DNA of 64,000 nucleotides. Origin: Mariniphaga sp041686935. Its GTDB lineage: Bacteria > Bacteroidota > Bacteroidia > Bacteroidales > Prolixibacteraceae. The stretch lies in assembly GCA_041686935.1 (NCBI GenBank), contig JAWLCW010000006.1, positions 1 to 64,000 on the forward strand, written 5' to 3'. The stretch's first letter is position 1, and each line of letters begins with the position of its first letter. Made by a program: the position numbers and the translations under genes. Under the pieces are notes generated by a model, which saw nothing but the letters and a program-made list of their open reading frames with translations, did not search any database and was not told where the DNA came from. Positions 50,226 through 59,730 of the stretch are shown piece by piece.

Positions 50226-52541
50226 ATGAAAAAGCTAATGTTTCTTTCTTTTCTGTCGTTTTTGACTATTGCAGCGAATGCCCAAAAAATCATTGAAAAT
50301 CCGGATTTCGGGATTGGTACTGATGCTGTTTTTATCACCAAAATAGTGTTAACCGATACCGAAACTGCCCTCACATTCAAACTAAACCTGGAACCGGGCA
50401 GAACTTTTGGAATTGCTAACAAAAGTTATATTCAGGTTGTTGGCCAGCCGGATTCGTTGTTTCTAATCCGGAAAGACGCACCCGAGTCCGTGAATGGCTG
50501 GATTACCGTGCCCGAAGGTGATTTGTCGTACACGCTTTATTTCCCTCCCATCGACCCCAAAACGGAGAAAATTGATTTTGGCGAAGTTTCTGCACAACCC
50601 TGGATGATTTACGATATTGTTATCAATAAACCGCCCTATTCCTCGGTACTTCACGAAGAACTTTCAGGCAACTGGTTTTCAGCCGAAACCGGGAAATGGG
50701 AGTACAGTTTTTTTGAAGAAAAGGCCATCACAGATGAACAGTTATGGGAGTATGCTTCGGTTAAAAAGCAGGAACAACTCTGGAAAATCACGCTGAAAGC
50801 AAACGAAAAGGAAAAAATCCTCTTTGCAAAAACAACCCAAAATGGCTGTCAGGTGGGTGAAAATCCTGAAGCATTAACAGCTTATTCTGCTGAGTTTACA
50901 GGAATAAAAATTCAGAATACTGAAGATTTTTCAACTCCGGTCATCAATCCCGGCGAGGTAACTTACATTGGCTACTTCAGGAATTTTACAAACCGTTTGG
51001 GAACAAACACAGGCATAATTAGTGTAATGAACGCGATTTCCCGCGAAACAGAGAAACATGTCATCCCCATCCGCGATGATGGATTTTTTTCCGTTACTTT
51101 TCCGCTCCACCTTCCACAAATCGTTCAGGTGGGTTTGCCCAAACTTACTATCCATCTTTTTTTAGAGCCTGGCAAAAACCTGTTTCATCTTGCAAATTCA
51201 GGAATTCCAAAGCAACGCTCTCTTTTTATGGGCGAAAGTGCTGTGTTGAATTACGACTGGGAAAAACTTCCTTCAATGGAAACATTTTCCCCGGCGTTTT
51301 ATGAAGCCGTTGCAAAAATGAGTTTCAGCGAATATGCTGGTTTTATTCAATCCAAAAAAGAAAAAGCAGACGCTGAACTTGCTGCAATCCAAAATCTTTC
51401 TGAAAAAGCCCGGGTTGTTGGCGAAATGAATCTCAAATTTCAGTTTGCCGATGCACTATTGCGTTTTAACCAGAACAGAAGAATGGGCAATTATTATATG
51501 AACCGGAATTTAAAGCAGGAAGAACAGATTGCGTTTGCAGAAGAAAAAGTGAATACTGGCGAGCTTAAAGAATGGATTAAAAACACATCTGTTAATCATG
51601 AAACAGCTTTGTTATGCAACAGGTATGGTCAATTGCTGAATGCAATCAGGTTAACCGATTTTGAGCTTGGAAATTTAGCGTATTATCATAAAATGATGGA
51701 AGTAAAAGATAATCTGGTAAAAAACGGCCTGACTCTTTCTTCTGAGGAAACCGAAATGTTCGAATTTATCCGGCTGAATTTTGTGGAAAATTCCAATGAT
51801 AACGAAGCACGAAATTTTGCCCGAATGTACATGGCTCCCTGGAACGAATTCAGGAAAAAACACAACGAAACCATCCAGGAATACATGAATGACTATTACG
51901 CTGCAAATCAGGCTAAAAATGTGAATGAAATTTTTGGCATCAGCAGCGGTTTGGTCATGGAATATCCGCTGGCACAAAATTATCTGGCAGCGTTAAAAAA
52001 TGCTGAAAGGCCGGATGTAAATGAATTCAATGCCATAAAACGAAAGGTTAGTAATCCTGGATTAAAGGAATACGTGATTTCGGAGTATTATAAAAAGAAG
52101 GCGGAAACCGAGGTGCTCAGTGCGGGCGGCGAAACCATGCTAAAAACCGAAGGCGATAAAATTTTTCACAACATCATTAAAAACTTCAAAGGGAAGGTAG
52201 TTTATGTCGATTTTTGGGCAACCTGGTGCGGGCCGTGCAAAGCCGGGATTGAACAAATAAAACCATTAAAGGAAGAACTGAAAAATGAAAATATTGTATT
52301 TGTTTATATCACCAACCCAACCTCGCCGGAAAAGGATTATGCCAAAGCGAAACCCGGCATCATGGGCGAACATTATAAACTAACTTCAGATGAATGGAAC
52401 CATTTGGCTGCCAAATTTAATATTTACGGTATTCCGCATTATGCGCTGGTTGATAAAAACGGGCGTGTTGCAAACGCGCATCTGCCTCATTTTAATAATG
52501 ATGAACTGAAAAAGGTTTTAATGGAACAGGTCAGTAAATGA
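50226..52541 (+). CDS. Large exported TlpA-like thioredoxin protein
   Basis: A 771-residue exported protein (signal peptide 1-19). The first 640 residues are beta-rich then helical, with a DUF4369-like part near 255-330. Residues 645-771 are a TlpA-type thioredoxin domain with an intact WCGPC (Cys668, Cys671) and the cis-Pro in YGIPHYALV. It likely exchanges disulfides in the periplasm on an unknown partner. It is followed by a kinase whose extracellular part has the same overall plan, and both have matching upstream repeats. Confidence 0.88.
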   Translation: MKKLMFLSFLSFLTIAANAQKIIENPDFGIGTDAVFITKIVLTDTETALTFKLNLEPGRTFGIANKSYIQVVGQPDSLFLIRKDAPESVNGWITVPEGDLSYTLYFPPIDPKTEKIDFGEVSAQPWMIYDIVINKPPYSSVLHEELSGNWFSAETGKWEYSFFEEKAITDEQLWEYASVKKQEQLWKITLKANEKEKILFAKTTQNGCQVGENPEALTAYSAEFTGIKIQNTEDFSTPVINPGEVTYIGYFRNFTNRLGTNTGIISVMNAISRETEKHVIPIRDDGFFSVTFPLHLPQIVQVGLPKLTIHLFLEPGKNLFHLANSGIPKQRSLFMGESAVLNYDWEKLPSMETFSPAFYEAVAKMSFSEYAGFIQSKKEKADAELAAIQNLSEKARVVGEMNLKFQFADALLRFNQNRRMGNYYMNRNLKQEEQIAFAEEKVNTGELKEWIKNTSVNHETALLCNRYGQLLNAIRLTDFELGNLAYYHKMMEVKDNLVKNGLTLSSEETEMFEFIRLNFVENSNDNEARNFARMYMAPWNEFRKKHNETIQEYMNDYYAANQAKNVNEIFGISSGLVMEYPLAQNYLAALKNAERPDVNEFNAIKRKVSNPGLKEYVISEYYKKKAETEVLSAGGETMLKTEGDKIFHNIIKNFKGKVVYVDFWATWCGPCKAGIEQIKPLKEELKNENIVFVYITNPTSPEKDYAKAKPGIMGEHYKLTSDEWNHLAAKFNIYGIPHYALVDKNGRVANAHLPHFNNDELKKVLMEQVSK

Positions 52542-52550
52542 GAACAGTTT

Positions 52551-52600
52551 CACGCAAAAGACGCGAAGTAGATGCGAAGAACCTTGGCGTCTTTTGCGTG
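52551..52600. repeat. Inverted repeat (CGCAAAAGACGC family)
   Basis: Perfect 14-bp arms, 52551-52564 and 52587-52600, start nine bases after the TlpA-like stop codon. It is the same style of element as 7024-7092 and may be an operon-internal or terminal hairpin. Confidence 0.75.
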
Positions 52601-52625
52601 GAATAATCGATACTCAATACTTTTT

Positions 52626-52656
52626 ACCGTTTAATAAATCAATTCCACCGTTTAGT
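52626..52656 (+). promoter_or_regulatory. Tandem ACCGTTTA repeats, candidate LytTR site (kinase gene)
   Basis: ACCGTTTAAT (52626-52635) and ACCGTTTAGT (52647-52656), 21 bases apart, with GGTTCTTTTTTATT beginning four bases later. The copy upstream of the TlpA-like gene is aligned base for base over this block, while the surrounding DNA differs. Confidence 0.6.
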
Positions 52657-52717
52657 AACCGGTTCTTTTTTATTCTGAATTTTAACTACAACTTTGGGAA
52701 AAACAAAATCAACACCA

Positions 52718-55700
52718 ATGAAAACGATTTCGGGATTTTTTATACTACTTTTTACTTTTTCTGTTTTGAGTTCCTTTTCGCAGGAGCAGGTTATCAGACT
52801 GAAACTGGAAGAAGGTTTTGAATACATTTATGAGTTTACAGAAACAAAATATGTTTTGCCTGAAAATCAAAAGCGTTTCGACGAATATATTTTAACGAAA
52901 AGTCTGAGAATAAGATGCGTGACCCTGCAACCCGAAAACAAAGATTACCTGTTGGTTTCGGTGATTGAAAACAAGGGCGAAAGTCCGGGATTAAATCCTC
53001 CCCGGTTTAAAGATTACCGTTTCCCTGAATTTAGAAACGCCTTTTACGAAAACCGGAACGATAGTTTTTTCGAGGAATTGATGTCTTGGATAGATTTTTA
53101 TCAGTATGAATTCGAAAGTGAAACCTCGAATATAAAACTGCACAATCGGGCAGAGGTTTTGGAGGAAATACGCAACCTGCTCCGGAGAAAAGGATTTGAT
53201 GAAAAAGCAGTTGAACGGCACACTTCCGATTTTAACACCGAAGGAATTCCCCAAATTACAAATCACCTGCAATCAATATTAATAGTTTCAGAACCGGAAT
53301 TCGAAGTTGAGGGAATTGAACCTTCTGCATTCAAAGAAAACAAAATGGTTACAGATTCACTCTTCACTTATCATCTGACAAAACAAAAAATTGAACCCGG
53401 GTTGCACAGTCGGCATTTTTCATATCAAGCAGAAAAAATGTATTTGATTGAAAACACGACAACTCAAATCGATTCAACCAAATACGGATTGTGGGCGTAT
53501 GGCGAACCACACCGACTTATTTACACCGAGAATAAAATCCGTCTGCAATCAATTAAAAACATTCCCGAAAACCGGATTATCATTTCCGGGAAAGTTGAAA
53601 ATACCAAACAGAAAAAGGTAATTGTTGGTTATTTGCGCGAACCGTTCGGGAAAGAAATTTACCAGGAAACTGTTCTTCTGGATGAAAACAATGCGTTTCG
53701 ACTTGAAACTGAACTGAAACAAGCCCAACTGATTTATGTTCAATTTGGGCAGTCAAACCGGGTGGAAGATATTCCTTTACTGGCATTTTTTGCGGAGCCG
53801 GGAAATGAGATTCATTTTGAAGCCAAAGGAGAAATATTTCCGTGGGATGTGAAATTCTCGGGAGATAATTACCAGGCTTCCCAGCTGATTTACAACTTTT
53901 GGAAAGAGTTTGGTTTGTTTTATCAAAATTTTAATATCAACTTTCTCCAACTGGATAGCAGGAAAATAAAATATTCCGGATTACAAAATGCGCTGAAGAA
54001 TAGCGAATTATTTTTTGAAAAGTATAAAAGTCAGTTACCGGCTCCGGTTTATGATTTTGTTACAACTGAGTTAAGGGCTTTTCTTTTAATAGGTGCCATT
54101 CACTATTTAACTATGCAGCAAAGATTGAATTTACCATTGGGTCGGCCCTATTTTCCGGAATATGAGGAGGTGGATTTTGAAGATCTGGGAAACCGGGTAA
54201 ATAATTTTTACCTGCACCGCAATTACAACGATTACGGTATTCATTCCCGGCAACTGGCGGCTGATTTTTTGAGTTATCAAATTTCGAAAATGAACCGAAT
54301 TGGCTATTTCCGAACTTCCAACCGGTTAAATGCTCCGGTTCAGTCAGGGTGGCGCTATTTCGGTGATTTGCCCCAAAGATTGGAACTTACTAAAACCGTT
54401 TTGACCGGCCACGCGCTTTACAGCCAACTTGCCGAAACTCTTTTGTATGAGAAGATGAATACAATCGATTATTCCTCGAAAGATCAACGTATTATCCAGG
54501 ATGAAATAACCAGCTATTTCGATTTGATGCTGCGCCTGGTGAATAACCGTGAATTTGCCGGCGCCATTGAAAAGTTGATGGAAAACCACCTGAAATGGCA
54601 AAATGAAAATTACGTACCCGAAACGCAGTTTTTAAATCCGAAAGCAGAATCGGTTTATTTTTCGGACTTTTTCGGCGAAAAACCCACCGTTTTTTACATC
54701 ACAGACATTTGGGAACGGGAACGCTATTTTTGGGATGATCTGGCCAAAGAAAATTCAGAAATCAACTTTGTGCTGGTTATGGAAGGCAGCAATTTTGAGG
54801 ACTGGCAAAATTATGTTGAGCGGGCAAATCCGGTGGCTCACCAGCTTTTCCTGTTGAATCACAACCAAAGCTTGCGCGACATTTTCAAAAAAGACCGCTA
54901 TCATTTTATCGCTTACGATAAAGCCGGAAAGCGGGTAGGTTTTGGCGAAAATCCCATAGATGCCATGAACCTGGCCAAACACAGCCTGATGGCTAAAAAA
55001 AAAGAACTCAATAGGTCCCAATTGATAATGATAATAGCAGCACTTGGAGTTGTCCTCGTTGCATTTTTAATAGGTGTATTAATTTGGAAATGGCGGGTTC
55101 GGAAGCGACTCCGACAGGAAGAGCAGCAGCGGCGTTTGCGCGAGCTGGAGCTCACAGCTATCCGGTCGCAGATGAACCCCCATTTTTTGTTTAACTGCCT
55201 CAACTCGGTGCAAAACCTGGTGCAGCAAAACAAGGGCCGCGAGGCCCATTTGTATCTGGCTGATTTTGCCGGGCTTATTCGCAAAGTGCTGCAAAACTCA
55301 GAAAAAGAAGAAGTTTCGCTGGCCGAAGAGCTGGAGATGGTGCAACAGTACCTCAACCTCGAAAAACTGCGGTTCGATTTCGATTTTCAGATAACAACAG
55401 GCGAAGGGATCGACCCCCACAACACACCGGTACCTTCCATGCTGTTGCAGCCCTTTGCCGAAAATGCGGTGATTCACGGCTTGCAGCATAAAGAGGGAGA
55501 AAGGAAGTTGAAAATAGGAGTGTTGAAAGAAAATGAACAGACGGAGCAAACGCGCTTAGCGGTTCCAAACCGCTTAGCGCATAAAGCATCCAAAGACGGC
55601 GTTTTAATCATTATTGAAGACAACGGCATTGGCCGGGCGGCAGCACAAAAAATGGCAACAAATAAAAACGGCAAAGGCTCCAAACTGATGCAGGAACGGT

Positions 55701-55813
55701 TGGAAATTCTAAAGGAAAAACAGGGCGAAAAATACCGGCTGCAAATCACCGACCTCACCGAAAACGGCGCCTCCGGAACGCGGGTGGAGATTTGGGTGCC
55801 GGAGGAGAAATAG
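52718..55813 (+). CDS. LytS-type histidine kinase with TlpA-like extracellular sensor
   Basis: A 1031-residue sensor kinase. After a signal peptide (1-22) comes a large extracellular part with a DUF4369-like stretch (about 286-400) and a thioredoxin-like domain (about 644-760). Where CxxC would lie, that domain reads YITDIWERERYF. One membrane helix (about 768-793) leads to a His_kinase domain with NPHFLFN (His near 821), then an ATPase domain with FAENAVIHG near 914 and EDNGIGR near 967. About 20 extra residues containing a palindrome lie between those two boxes. The partner is likely the LytTR regulator at 62193. The start is the ATG at 52718. Confidence 0.9.
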   Translation: MKTISGFFILLFTFSVLSSFSQEQVIRLKLEEGFEYIYEFTETKYVLPENQKRFDEYILTKSLRIRCVTLQPENKDYLLVSVIENKGESPGLNPPRFKDYRFPEFRNAFYENRNDSFFEELMSWIDFYQYEFESETSNIKLHNRAEVLEEIRNLLRRKGFDEKAVERHTSDFNTEGIPQITNHLQSILIVSEPEFEVEGIEPSAFKENKMVTDSLFTYHLTKQKIEPGLHSRHFSYQAEKMYLIENTTTQIDSTKYGLWAYGEPHRLIYTENKIRLQSIKNIPENRIIISGKVENTKQKKVIVGYLREPFGKEIYQETVLLDENNAFRLETELKQAQLIYVQFGQSNRVEDIPLLAFFAEPGNEIHFEAKGEIFPWDVKFSGDNYQASQLIYNFWKEFGLFYQNFNINFLQLDSRKIKYSGLQNALKNSELFFEKYKSQLPAPVYDFVTTELRAFLLIGAIHYLTMQQRLNLPLGRPYFPEYEEVDFEDLGNRVNNFYLHRNYNDYGIHSRQLAADFLSYQISKMNRIGYFRTSNRLNAPVQSGWRYFGDLPQRLELTKTVLTGHALYSQLAETLLYEKMNTIDYSSKDQRIIQDEITSYFDLMLRLVNNREFAGAIEKLMENHLKWQNENYVPETQFLNPKAESVYFSDFFGEKPTVFYITDIWERERYFWDDLAKENSEINFVLVMEGSNFEDWQNYVERANPVAHQLFLLNHNQSLRDIFKKDRYHFIAYDKAGKRVGFGENPIDAMNLAKHSLMAKKKELNRSQLIMIIAALGVVLVAFLIGVLIWKWRVRKRLRQEEQQRRLRELELTAIRSQMNPHFLFNCLNSVQNLVQQNKGREAHLYLADFAGLIRKVLQNSEKEEVSLAEELEMVQQYLNLEKLRFDFDFQITTGEGIDPHNTPVPSMLLQPFAENAVIHGLQHKEGERKLKIGVLKENEQTEQTRLAVPNRLAHKASKDGVLIIIEDNGIGRAAAQKMATNKNGKGSKLMQERLEILKEKQGEKYRLQITDLTENGASGTRVEIWVPEEK
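55552..55580. repeat. Palindrome inside the kinase coding region
   Basis: A 29-base near-perfect palindrome: 13-bp arms (55552-55564 and 55568-55580, one mismatch) around a three-base loop. It encodes part of a TRLAVPNRLAHKA stretch in frame, between the N and G1 boxes of the ATPase domain, where LytS-type kinases are normally shorter. Confidence 0.75.
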
Positions 55814-55827
55814 AAAACTTCGTGAAT

Positions 55828-55905
55828 CTTAGTGTTTTTGTGCCTTGGTGGCAATTTCTTTTATTTTCGCCACCAAGACTCTAAGGCACGAAGGAAACAC
55901 AAAGA
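55828..55905. repeat. Imperfect inverted repeat (GTGCCTTGGTGGC family)
   Basis: The arm at 55840-55852 (GTGCCTTGGTGGC) pairs with sequence at 55869-55887 interrupted by a six-base insert, and flanking CTTAGTGTTT / AAACACAAAG also pair. It lies just after the kinase stop. A related element is at 63069-63163. Confidence 0.65.
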
Positions 55906-56092
55906 AGATTAAAAAAATGACAGTTCATTGTTGACTTGTCAGCAGAATGAATTCGGGATTAACAGAAATTAAGTGAAAAACGGACTTTGTTTAAAACAGT
56001 TAACATATTGCATGTTAATTTTTAACTTTTGTTAAGTTCGTTTTTTTAATGATTGTCTCAACTTTACTGCAAATAACTAAAAATCAACAATC

Positions 56093-56608
56093 ATGAGAAA
56101 ATTTACTCCTCTATGCGTTGCTATTCTTTTCTTCATTATTGCAACTGCCGGAAACGCCCAAACCTTAAAATTCGGGCACATCGATTTGCAGGCGTTGATT
56201 CAGGTGATGCCGGAGCGTGAAACCACAGAAACCGAGTTCACTAAATTTCAAACCGACCTGGAAGAGATTCTGGGCGAAATGCAGAAAGATTACCAGGCCA
56301 AATTGCAGGAGCTGGAACAAATTGGACAGGAAGTTTCTGAACTGAAACGTAATGCGAAAATTTCCGAATTACAGAATTTGCAGGAACGCATTCAGGGTTT
56401 TCAGCAAAATGCCCAGCAGCAAATTCAGCAGAAGTATCAGGAGTTACTTAACCCGTTATACGAAAAAGCAATGGAGGCAATTAACGAAGTGGCCAGAGAA
56501 CAGGAACTGATGTATGTTTTTGAAACGGGTTCCAACGTAGTGTTGTACAAATCGAATCAAAGCATCGATTTGCTGCTGCCGGTGAAACAAAAACTTGAAA
56601 TTAAATAG
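56093..56608 (+). CDS. OmpH/Skp-family periplasmic chaperone
   Basis: A 171-residue Skp-like protein: signal peptide (1-23), the OmpH start FGHIDLQALIQVMPE, and a long Gln-rich coiled coil (about 45-130) ending in a YVFETGSNVVLY strand. Skp proteins hold unfolded outer-membrane proteins. Its stop is 38 bases before the start of an outer-membrane barrel gene, a possible client. Confidence 0.9.
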   Translation: MRKFTPLCVAILFFIIATAGNAQTLKFGHIDLQALIQVMPERETTETEFTKFQTDLEEILGEMQKDYQAKLQELEQIGQEVSELKRNAKISELQNLQERIQGFQQNAQQQIQQKYQELLNPLYEKAMEAINEVAREQELMYVFETGSNVVLYKSNQSIDLLLPVKQKLEIK

Positions 56609-56646
56609 TGAAATTTTATAACTCAAACAACCAAAAACAATTAACC

Positions 56647-59181
56647 ATGAACAAATTTTTTATGACCTCTCTTTTGGTATTGCTGGTAATATCGGCCGGT
56701 GCACTAACAGTAACCGAAAAATCATTCTTTAAAGGAACAGCTGCCAACTACACAAAAATTACAAAAGCCGGGGCGTATGATTTCGCCATTGCTACTGACT
56801 TTCAGGTAAAAGGCACGGTTGTCGATACGCTTACCGGGAAAGGTATTTCGTATGTTACCATCAGTATTCAAAATGCGGAAGGTATTATTAAACAGCTTGC
56901 CTGCGATGAGGCAGGAAAGTTTAGCGTTTCACTCGACAAGCCGGGGAAGTACGAAATCATCTTTCATTCGGTAGGTTACCGGATGCGGAAAAATGAAATT
57001 TCGCTGGATGAAGCGGCTCCTGAAGCCAATTTGGGAAGCATTGCCCTGAGTCCGTCAAACGAAGAAATCGGTGAAGTTACGGTTGCAGTTCAGAAACCTT
57101 TAATCCGTACTGAGCCCGATAAAATCGTTTACAGCATAGAAACCGACCCGGAATCGAAAACCAGCAATGTGCTCGAAATGCTGCGCAAGGTGCCTTTAAT
57201 AACTGTGGATGGCGAAGATAACATCCAGATGAGGGGCTCTTCAAATTTTAAGATTCTCATCAACGGGAAAAGTTCTTCAATGGTATCACAAAACCCGAGG
57301 GATGTTTTGCGGAGTCTTCCCGCCAGCAGTGTGCGCGACATCGAAGTTATTACCGATCCATCAACAAAATACGAGGCGGAAGGAACGGCTGGAATTATCA
57401 ATATAATCACTGCAAAAAAGCAGATTGAAGGTTTTATGGGCCGCGTAAATGCCGGCGCTGACAGTCGCGGCGGTTATTCGGGAGGAATATATGCCACCTC
57501 TAAAATCAACAAATTCGGCTTCTCACTGAATTACGGATACAATAAATTTCTGCAACCTCAGTCCGAATCGTACAGCACCCGCGAAAATCTGCAAAGTACG
57601 GTTTACCGATTTACAGAGACGAAAGGTACCAGTGAATATGATGGCCGGATGAATTATTTAATGGGCGAGGCCAGTTACGAAATCGATACGTTTAATCTGA
57701 TCAGCTTGTCGTACCGGGGTTTTACCGGCAAATACGCCAATGACGGATTAAGTACAACCACTGAATTTGATATTGACCGGAACAGGGTCCGGATGTTTGA
57801 AAACAAGATACATGGAGGCAACGATTATGGTTCAATTTCGGGGAACATCGATTATCAGCGAACCTTTAAAAAGCCCGACAAAACCTTTACGGTTTCTTAC
57901 CGTCTGGATAATTCGCCGCGCGACACCGAGAATGAAAACAGGATAAACGGAATCCTGGATTATCCATCTTATCACCAAAAAACAACAAACGATGCTGTGG
58001 GACGCGAACATACTTTTCAGCTCGATTATTTCGACCCGCTTACCAAAGTGCATCAGTTTGAGGCGGGTGTAAAATATATCCTGCGCCAGAATATCAGTGA
58101 ATCGGATGTTCTCAGGCTCGATGAATCGGGCGAGTGGCAACGCGATGATGCCAGGATTAACGATTTGGACTACGACCAGCATATTTTGGGGGTTTATTTG
58201 GGCTATTTACTGAAACTTAAAATATTCAGCCTGAAAACCGGATTGCGCGCTGAAAACACTAAAAACGACGGCCTTTTTAAATCGGTGAACGATACGGCTT
58301 TCACCAACGAGATGTTTAACCTGATTCCCTATATCAATTTGTCGAAGAATATGAAAAACGGGCAGAACATGCGTTTATCCTATACACAGCGCTTATCGCG
58401 CCCGGGAATCTGGTACCTGAACCCTTTTTACAACGATTTGGATCCTTTAAATGTCCGTTATGGTAACCCCGGTCTCGATGCCGAAGTTTCCCATTCATTC
58501 AGTTTTGTTTTCGGCAAATTTACGCCTAATTACAACTTTAATTTAAATATGAATGCTGCTTTTACAAACAATGCCATCGTTTCCATCACTACACTTCAAC
58601 CCGACGGAGTGAGCGTATCTACTTATGAGAATATCGGAAAAAACAGGAACTACGGTGCCAACCTGTATGGTTCGGCTAAACCGGGCAAAAAAATTAACCT
58701 GAATACCAATCTCGGTGTAATTTACACCAACCTCGAAAGCAATAATGATATGAACCTTCAGAACGAAGGCTTCAGTTATAATGGTTCATTATCTTTAAGA
58801 TATACGGCATGGGAGAATGGAACATTTTCGGTTTTTGGTGGTTTGTACTCCCCGCGCATTATGTTGCAGGGCAAATCATCAACCTATTCCTACTCGAATG
58901 TTTCCTTTTCGCAGCAAATGTTTGACAAAAAGCTGATGGCCAGTATCTCCGTCAACGATCCTTTTCGCAAACGTATGACATATACCAACAGAATAGCTGA
59001 TCCTACTTTTACAATGGTTTCACGGTTTTATAACTATAACCGGATGGTCAGGATTAACATTTCGTACCAGTTTGGAAAAATGAGCGAACAGATTAAAAAA
59101 GCGAAGCGCACAATTTCCAACGAAGACCTGAAAAGTGGCGGCGACACCGGGCCGGGTGGCGGTGGCGAGGGCGGAAAGTAA
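56647..59181 (+). CDS. TonB-receptor-like outer-membrane beta-barrel protein
   Basis: An 844-residue outer-membrane protein: signal peptide, a carboxypeptidase-regulatory-like domain (about 53-140), a plug domain (VLEMLRKVPLITVDGEDNIQMR; IINIITAKK near 250) and a C-terminal OMP_b-brl_3-type barrel. The ATG at 56647 gives a clean signal peptide; the frame opens at a GTG 13 codons earlier. The tail is rich in Gly. It probably imports or binds a ligand at the surface; no SusD partner follows. Confidence 0.88.
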   Translation: MNKFFMTSLLVLLVISAGALTVTEKSFFKGTAANYTKITKAGAYDFAIATDFQVKGTVVDTLTGKGISYVTISIQNAEGIIKQLACDEAGKFSVSLDKPGKYEIIFHSVGYRMRKNEISLDEAAPEANLGSIALSPSNEEIGEVTVAVQKPLIRTEPDKIVYSIETDPESKTSNVLEMLRKVPLITVDGEDNIQMRGSSNFKILINGKSSSMVSQNPRDVLRSLPASSVRDIEVITDPSTKYEAEGTAGIINIITAKKQIEGFMGRVNAGADSRGGYSGGIYATSKINKFGFSLNYGYNKFLQPQSESYSTRENLQSTVYRFTETKGTSEYDGRMNYLMGEASYEIDTFNLISLSYRGFTGKYANDGLSTTTEFDIDRNRVRMFENKIHGGNDYGSISGNIDYQRTFKKPDKTFTVSYRLDNSPRDTENENRINGILDYPSYHQKTTNDAVGREHTFQLDYFDPLTKVHQFEAGVKYILRQNISESDVLRLDESGEWQRDDARINDLDYDQHILGVYLGYLLKLKIFSLKTGLRAENTKNDGLFKSVNDTAFTNEMFNLIPYINLSKNMKNGQNMRLSYTQRLSRPGIWYLNPFYNDLDPLNVRYGNPGLDAEVSHSFSFVFGKFTPNYNFNLNMNAAFTNNAIVSITTLQPDGVSVSTYENIGKNRNYGANLYGSAKPGKKINLNTNLGVIYTNLESNNDMNLQNEGFSYNGSLSLRYTAWENGTFSVFGGLYSPRIMLQGKSSTYSYSNVSFSQQMFDKKLMASISVNDPFRKRMTYTNRIADPTFTMVSRFYNYNRMVRINISYQFGKMSEQIKKAKRTISNEDLKSGGDTGPGGGGEGGK

Positions 59182-59295
59182 ATTGAATTAGCGAATAGCA
59201 TGGCGTACGGATAAAACCGGGTACTTTAAAAATCTCAATTTTTTCAACCGACTGAAAATGTAGAAATTGCAAGTGTAATTGGCGTGATTCTTGCT

Positions 59296-59682
59296 ATGAA
59301 AAAATATCTTTTCAATAAAACTAAAATGAGAACTTTACTTTTTTTAACCACAATCCTTATTCTGTCGGGTTCACTATCTGCTCAAACAGAAAAACGCCAA
59401 AATAAAAAAAACCGGGAACGATACAACCAGTTTGAAATTTCTCCAAAATTTAAGCCGCAACCCGACAGTCTGTTTCTTGCTGATACTTTTCCGGGAATTC
59501 CTGAGTTTTCGTTTACTCCTGAAATTGTACCTAAAAAAGACACCACCGACCCTTTCCGTATGCCGGTAGTTATTGTGCGCCCTGATTTTTCTTCCAATAT
59601 GCCAATAATAGTTCCTGATTCGTCGGTGCATTATTACATCAAACAGGCCATGCCAGAGCAGCAGGTTCCTAAGAAAAAATAG
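59296..59682 (+). CDS. Small exported hypothetical protein
   Basis: A protein of about 128 residues with a hydrophobic signal (MRTLLFLTTILILSGSLSAQ) followed by a basic stretch and a Pro-rich body (FPGIPEFSFTPEIVPKKD, MPVVIVRPDF). I do not recognise it. The start may be 59296 or the ATG at 59326, which gives a cleaner signal peptide. Confidence 0.6.
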   Translation: MKKYLFNKTKMRTLLFLTTILILSGSLSAQTEKRQNKKNRERYNQFEISPKFKPQPDSLFLADTFPGIPEFSFTPEIVPKKDTTDPFRMPVVIVRPDFSSNMPIIVPDSSVHYYIKQAMPEQQVPKKK

Positions 59683-59730
59683 CAAGAAAATCTATCTGTA
59701 AAAAACAGAAGTACTTTTTAAAATAATAAC

